In this document: in pieces, positions 61,001 to 64,000 of the stretch | Position numbering within the stretch: the first letter of the stretch is position 1 | Layout of the letters: the number at the start of each line of letters is the position of its first letter | Assembly: GCF_901827155.1 (NCBI RefSeq) | Contig: NZ_LR594659.1 | Coordinates: forward strand, 3,286,001-3,350,000 | Direction of reading: 5' to 3' | Source: Variovorax sp. PBL-H6 | GTDB taxonomy: Bacteria > Pseudomonadota > Gammaproteobacteria > Burkholderiales > Burkholderiaceae_C | DNA length: 64,000 nucleotides | Notes under the pieces: generated by a model | Told to the model about the DNA's origin: nothing | The model's input: the letters and a program-made list of their open reading frames with translations, nothing else | Databases searched by the model: none | Program-made: the position numbers and the translations under genes

Positions 61001-64000
61001 GGAGCGTGGTGCCCTCGGTCACGATGGCGGTCCCCAACTCGCGCGAGGAGGACGCCACCATGGCGCTGTTGTTGTCGAGTCCCACACCCACGAGGGTCGA
61101 GGACTCGCGCACGGTCTGCAGGTGGATGTCGTTCTTCGCGCTGATCGAGGTGAGCCCGCCCGGTCCCCTGTTCTCGATGAGGGCACCGACGAGGTTCACG
61201 TCATGGCCCGCGCTGGCCACCAGCGTGCCGCTTGGGTTGCTCACATAGAGGCCGGCTACGCGGTCGATGCGGGTGTTGCTGTTGAGCCCGGTCTGGCTCG
61301 TCGTGGTCGTGGTGCGGAGGTTGATGTCGCGCCCGGCGGTGATCGACAGGACATCGCGCGCATCGATGGTGGCGCCGATGCTGTTCAGATCCGTCCTGGC
61401 ATCGAGGGCGACGCTGCCGCCGCTGATGCGTCCACCCAGGTGGTCGATGGTGTCGGCATTGATGGCGACCAGCGTGCGCCCGGCGATGGTGCCGGTGTTC
61501 GTCACGTCTCCTTCGCTCCTGATCCTGAGCGCATCGGCACTGAGCAAGGCCCCCGAACCATCGATGTCCCCGGGCCGCACGCGCACGTACACCTGCGGCA
61601 CCAGCACCTTCTGGGTGCTACCGTCGGGCAGGGTCACGTCCTGCTCGACCAGCCAGACGATGTCGCTGGTCAATTGCGCCATCTGCGCGGCCGTGAGGGC
61701 GATGCCCGGGCGCAGGCCGTATTCCCTGGCAAAGGTGGCGCCCGCGCTCATCAGCGCGGCGTACTGTTCCTCGTCGCTCTGGAAGCCGTCCAGGTAGCGG
61801 TAGCCCGTGAGCTGCGCGATCTGCTCGCGGATGAGCCGCTGCTCGTAGAAGCCGTCACCCAGGCGCTTCTGGATGAGGTCCGGGTTCAGGCCCAGCCTGT
61901 CCAGCAGGGCGTCGCTGCTGAGCCAGGCGCGATAGCCGGCGAAGCGTGCATCGGTCTCCACCAGGTAGCGGCTGCCCGGCTCGGGGCGCGTGTTGAAGAG
62001 GCTGGCGGTGGGGATCGAGGCTTGGGGCGTGCTGGTGCGCACGACCATCGGGGTGGACGATCTCGGATTGCCGCCGGGGCCGCCCGCCTGCATGGACGGG
62101 GTGCCATCAGGTCCGTTCACGCTGCTGGCCGTGCCGGCACTCCCGCCCAGAGCCTTGACGACCGCACCGACGTTGGCCGGTACCTCGACCAAGGTGCCCG
62201 CACGGGCATTGCCGCCCACATCCCCGGCAGCACCGGCAGCGCCGGCATAGGCATCCACGCTGGCGCTGCTGCCGGTGCGATCCGGCGCCTTGCCGCTGGT
62301 GGCATTGAAGTTGCCCTCGTAGCGGAAGGCGCCCACATCGACGGTGCTGGCCGAGGTGATGGGCCCCAGCACATTGAAGTTGTTGGGCCCGGTGCCCGGC
62401 TTGTTGGCCATGTAGCCGGTGACCCACGTGGTGGTGGTCGTGGCCTGGGTGCCGGTGGTGGCCTCGTTCCTGGTGCCCGTGGCGGCGAGGCTGCCGCCGG
62501 CGAGCACCTGGCTGTCGCGGTTGTAGAGGAAGCCGTTGACGTCGAGATTGCCGCCGGCGACCAGGCGCGCCGGGTCGGTGCGGGTGGCCTGGTCGCGGGT
62601 GGTATCGAGGGTCTCGTCCCAGATGCCCCAGCCCTGGCCCACGACGGCGACGGAGCCGTCAGCGTTGCGGTGGAACACGTAGCGGCTGGCGTCGTCGCCC
62701 CAGGTGTCGGCGCGGTCCCAGAACTTGCCGTCCATGGTGGCAAGCCGGGAGGTGGTCGACTTCGTGGTCTGTTGCGCCACCTGGAGGTGGATGTCGCGGT
62801 TGTTGACCTGCGCCATCGAGACGGACATGCTGCCCAGGGATTCGATGTCGGCGCTCAGGTTGTCGAGGGTTGCGCCCCGGCCAGTGGCGTAGCGATTGGC
62901 ATCCAGGGCACCGCCGATGAACAGGTCGCCGGCACTGAAGATCAATGAACGATCGCGGTTGGCAATGGTGCGCGCGCCGATGTCCAGGGACTCGCGCGCG
63001 GCGATGCTGGCTGATCGATTGATGCCATTGACGGTCTCGGCGGTGTTGTCGAGCGTGCCTGCGGCGATGGAGATGCGGTCACCGTAGAGGCGCCCGGTGC
63101 CCAGGTTGTTGAGGACACCCGCGTTGATCTGCGTGTCGCCCTGGCTGTCGATCAGGCCGCGGTTGGTGAGGGTGCCCCTCGCGTTGACGATGGTGTCGAC
63201 GCCCGACATCTCGGCACCGGCCGTGTTCTCGACGTTGCGGCCCGAGACGGTGAGCGTCTGGCCGGCCAGCAGCTTGGCGTGGTTGGTGAAGTCGCCGGTG
63301 GTGGCGTACGTGAGGTTGCCGTTGGCCGCGAGCTCGGCCGTGTTCACGATGTCCTGGTTCAAAGCGATGCTCAGGTCCCGACCGGCGATGAGCTGGCCGT
63401 CGGCGCTGAAGGTGGCGGCATCGATCGCCAGGTCCTTGTGGGCGACCAGCTTGCCGCTGGTGTTGGCCAGGCCCAGGGTCTTGGCTGCCGGGTGGGCGGC
63501 GTTCGGATCCACGATGCGCAGGGTGTTGCCCGCGGAGACCAGGCCGGAGGTGTTGTCGATGCCACTGCTGCCAGTGAGGGTGGCGTCGAGATCGGCGCGG
63601 ATGGCGCCTGCCTTGTTGATCAGCGCGCCGGTGGCGGGGCCGGTGCCGATGGCGATGGCGATGGCGACATTCCTGCCTTCGATGCCCTGCTCGGGGCCCA
63701 GGGTCGCGGCGTTGGTGAGATGCCCGGTGTGGAGGGTCGTGGTGCCCGATGAGCGGATCAGCGCGCCGGTGTTGTCGATGCTGCCGGAAGGGCCTCCTGC
63801 CGGTGCAACGGTGTCGATGCGCAGGTCGCCTGCGGCCAGGGTCCGGCCGCCGCGGTTGTCGAAGGCAGCGCCCTGGGTGTCGATGCCCACGCTGTCCTGG
63901 CCGAGGATGAGGCCGCCGCCGGCGTTGGTGAGGCTGCCGGTGCTGGCAGCCAAGATGGCCTTGGCACCGATGAAGCCGGCGCTGTTGTCCAGGGCGCCGC
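58077..64000 (-). CDS. cdiA: CdiA/FhaB-type contact-dependent inhibition toxin, C-terminal ~1970 residues (N-terminus outside window)
   Basis: Open from the right window edge to a TAA at 58077. The body is filamentous-hemagglutinin repeats (recurring LDNSAG, AGRDINL, AGRDIHIESG units). A central module follows (VTLVVAYFTAGAA then ASQASVALINNRGDVGGALN; DUF637-like), then a pretoxin region (AAANNYLAHN, several Cys pairs). The tail toxin begins near KIAWGKGIQEQGMPWEDYLA; VFDFFDRTTGIATSAKTLD suggests a PD-(D/E)xK-type endonuclease of the CdiA-CT tRNase/DNase class. It is exported by a CdiB partner and delivered to neighbours on contact. Composition turns AT-rich over the last ~500 bp, marking the exchangeable CT. 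Confidence 0.93.
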   Translation of the reverse strand, partial: GALDNSAGFIGAKAILAASTGSLTNAGGGLILGQDSVGIDTQGAAFDNRGGRTLAAGDLRIDTVAPAGGPSGSIDNTGALIRSSGTTTLHTGHLTNAATLGPEQGIEGRNVAIAIAIGTGPATGALINKAGAIRADLDATLTGSSGIDNTSGLVSAGNTLRIVDPNAAHPAAKTLGLANTSGKLVAHKDLAIDAATFSADGQLIAGRDLSIALNQDIVNTAELAANGNLTYATTGDFTNHAKLLAGQTLTVSGRNVENTAGAEMSGVDTIVNARGTLTNRGLIDSQGDTQINAGVLNNLGTGRLYGDRISIAAGTLDNTAETVNGINRSASIAARESLDIGARTIANRDRSLIFSAGDLFIGGALDANRYATGRGATLDNLSADIESLGSMSVSMAQVNNRDIHLQVAQQTTKSTTSRLATMDGKFWDRADTWGDDASRYVFHRNADGSVAVVGQGWGIWDETLDTTRDQATRTDPARLVAGGNLDVNGFLYNRDSQVLAGGSLAATGTRNEATTGTQATTTTTWVTGYMANKPGTGPNNFNVLGPITSASTVDVGAFRYEGNFNATSGKAPDRTGSSASVDAYAGAAGAAGDVGGNARAGTLVEVPANVGAVVKALGGSAGTASSVNGPDGTPSMQAGGPGGNPRSSTPMVVRTSTPQASIPTASLFNTRPEPGSRYLVETDARFAGYRAWLSSDALLDRLGLNPDLIQKRLGDGFYEQRLIREQIAQLTGYRYLDGFQSDEEQYAALMSAGATFAREYGLRPGIALTAAQMAQLTSDIVWLVEQDVTLPDGSTQKVLVPQVYVRVRPGDIDGSGALLSADALRIRSEGDVTNTGTIAGRTLVAINADTIDHLGGRISGGSVALDARTDLNSIGATIDARDVLSITAGRDINLRTTTTTSQTGLNSNTRIDRVAGLYVSNPSGTLVASAGHDVNLVGALIENRGPGGLTSISAKNDIHLQTVRESSTLVGVGLDNNSAMVASSSRELGTAIVTEGTTLLGAGRDVNARQATVDAASGLLNVQAGRDIHIESGQQQGAGSFSMQWTDKGKVSRTANTLSGQHDNSTSIASRFEGALVALSANNDISIEGSHISGTQGVMLDAARLLNIVEGRSTSSTSSDFERKRSSPIHDPVFMQNRASGTGIDIGSDTAVASTLTSSRGGVVLRGGAVNLQGVQVAAARDIAIEGGSVNIAAAIDRSEVHGEQRRRGGDFGPLGLHDLGHGLGAKSADALDAEISTLARTTLSGANVGISATGADGSGGDLHIAGTTIDTPGTLGLNAGTLHLDTQSTVATLDSSSQRRDFSWQQQGSSGTSDETTHYNQFNAGTLVVNAHRVQAGLGARDSLEQLARQPGMGWIAQLDNDPGPGGKVDWARVEEAHRNWDYQQQGLTPEGAAIVTLVVAYFTAGAASGIGAGAGAAVGGTAGTVVGGAVTAGVTALASQASVALINNRGDVGGALNDLGSSASVKNLLTAIVTGGVLAGLNLEPTGLPTAGGGAQPVMTQLGQNLTAGAARAVIGTAIHGGSFEDSLREGIKGALLDTAAAQGANAIGNLTVDGTLDDFTNKVAHAIAGCMVGAARADRASGCGAGALGAAIGEMSAEAYGRRDDTVQFAAMVSGIAVAVTGGDASQINIGSEAGSNAAANNYLAHNPANTRQSELRAFSEQLARCEATAGCDVEGVYKYWNGVSASNQAVAKNAVAEWAATGDAKRLGEFLSGVAGALGANPADFCSSGDSRCYQFIQSQNTQAFSVYRDATVFLGSLEYVNGMPRGSSIGSPSWKAPEGYEPFSLSGLPSRSRGIVDTATGEIKVMNGAGQIVDVPAGPLPTWTSAADNGSIKIAWGKGIQEQGMPWEDYLATSMSGSSRLPPNFKVFDFFDRTTGIATSAKTLDTLTTAKVNDPSSVYYSIKENVDSAANFIEGSLSGAVINSRDISVRELKIAVPAGTTSAQWDQIHNAVLYGASLGVKVSVTAVH

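Noticed and set aside
59052..62948. A 1298-codon plus-strand open frame
   Set aside because: Antisense of the repetitive cdiA gene; the repeat structure keeps the opposite frame open.

Overview
The window is a GC-rich chromosomal segment of a Burkholderiales bacterium, most likely a member of the Comamonadaceae (Variovorax/Acidovorax/Ramlibacter-like). The order lysC - tRNA-Ser - tilS - accA - alkA-like glycosylase - cysS, the minor-pilin cluster next to rib genes, and the tol genes after a riboflavin/nusB block support this. The assignment is inferred from gene content and order, not from a phylogeny.

Region 1 (1-7560) is the right end of an integrative element or prophage inserted at the 3' end of tRNA-Ser(GCT). 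It holds a tyrosine integrase, an AlpA-like excisionase and a nine-gene rightward operon in which every junction is a 4-nt stop/start overlap. The operon encodes a DUF1643 protein, a zinc-ribbon peptide, a J-domain protein, a radical SAM protein and a MazG/DUF550-like protein. At the far left are a truncated DUF5131 (Gp37/Gp68) remnant, a divergent partial gene and a membrane protein on the opposite strand. No phage structural genes are visible.

Region 2 (7654-26657) is core housekeeping: lysC, tilS, accA, a DNA glycosylase and cysS leftward; a TPR protein, two cyclophilins, lpxH and mtfA rightward; large DUF349 and DUF748/AsmA-like proteins leftward; then a lytic transglycosylase, glyA under an apparent ZTP riboswitch, and nrdR. 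A roughly 600-bp gap before the transglycosylase holds an unusual run of consecutive stem-loops and a good sigma-70 promoter.

Region 3 (26814-34573) is a type IV pilus minor-pilin operon, pilV-pilW-pilX-pilY1-pilE-fimT. It runs directly into region 4 (34527-42550): ribD, ribE, ribBA (whose GTP cyclohydrolase half lacks the zinc cysteines), ribH, nusB, an aminotransferase, ybgC, tolQ, tolR and tolA. tolB and pal do not follow. Instead there is an AT-rich island with one gene split into two frames at a run of nine A residues.

Region 5 (44245-55270) holds dnaE, divergent trhO, a four-gene stress-type operon (pirin, DoxX, flavodoxin, pirin) divergent from a LysR regulator, an FAD oxidoreductase, gluQ and trmB. 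trhO and trmB share an identical 18-bp promoter-to-start segment suggesting leaderless messages.

Region 6 (55299-64000, leftward) is the 3' end of a contact-dependent inhibition locus: the C-terminal part of a giant CdiA/FhaB-type protein, its immunity gene, then a trail of displaced modules. These are a 42-codon copy of the toxin tail, a decayed copy of the immunity gene, and a PoNe DNase fragment that appears to carry a compensated double frameshift, followed by an intact PoNi immunity gene. A strong terminator closes the locus.
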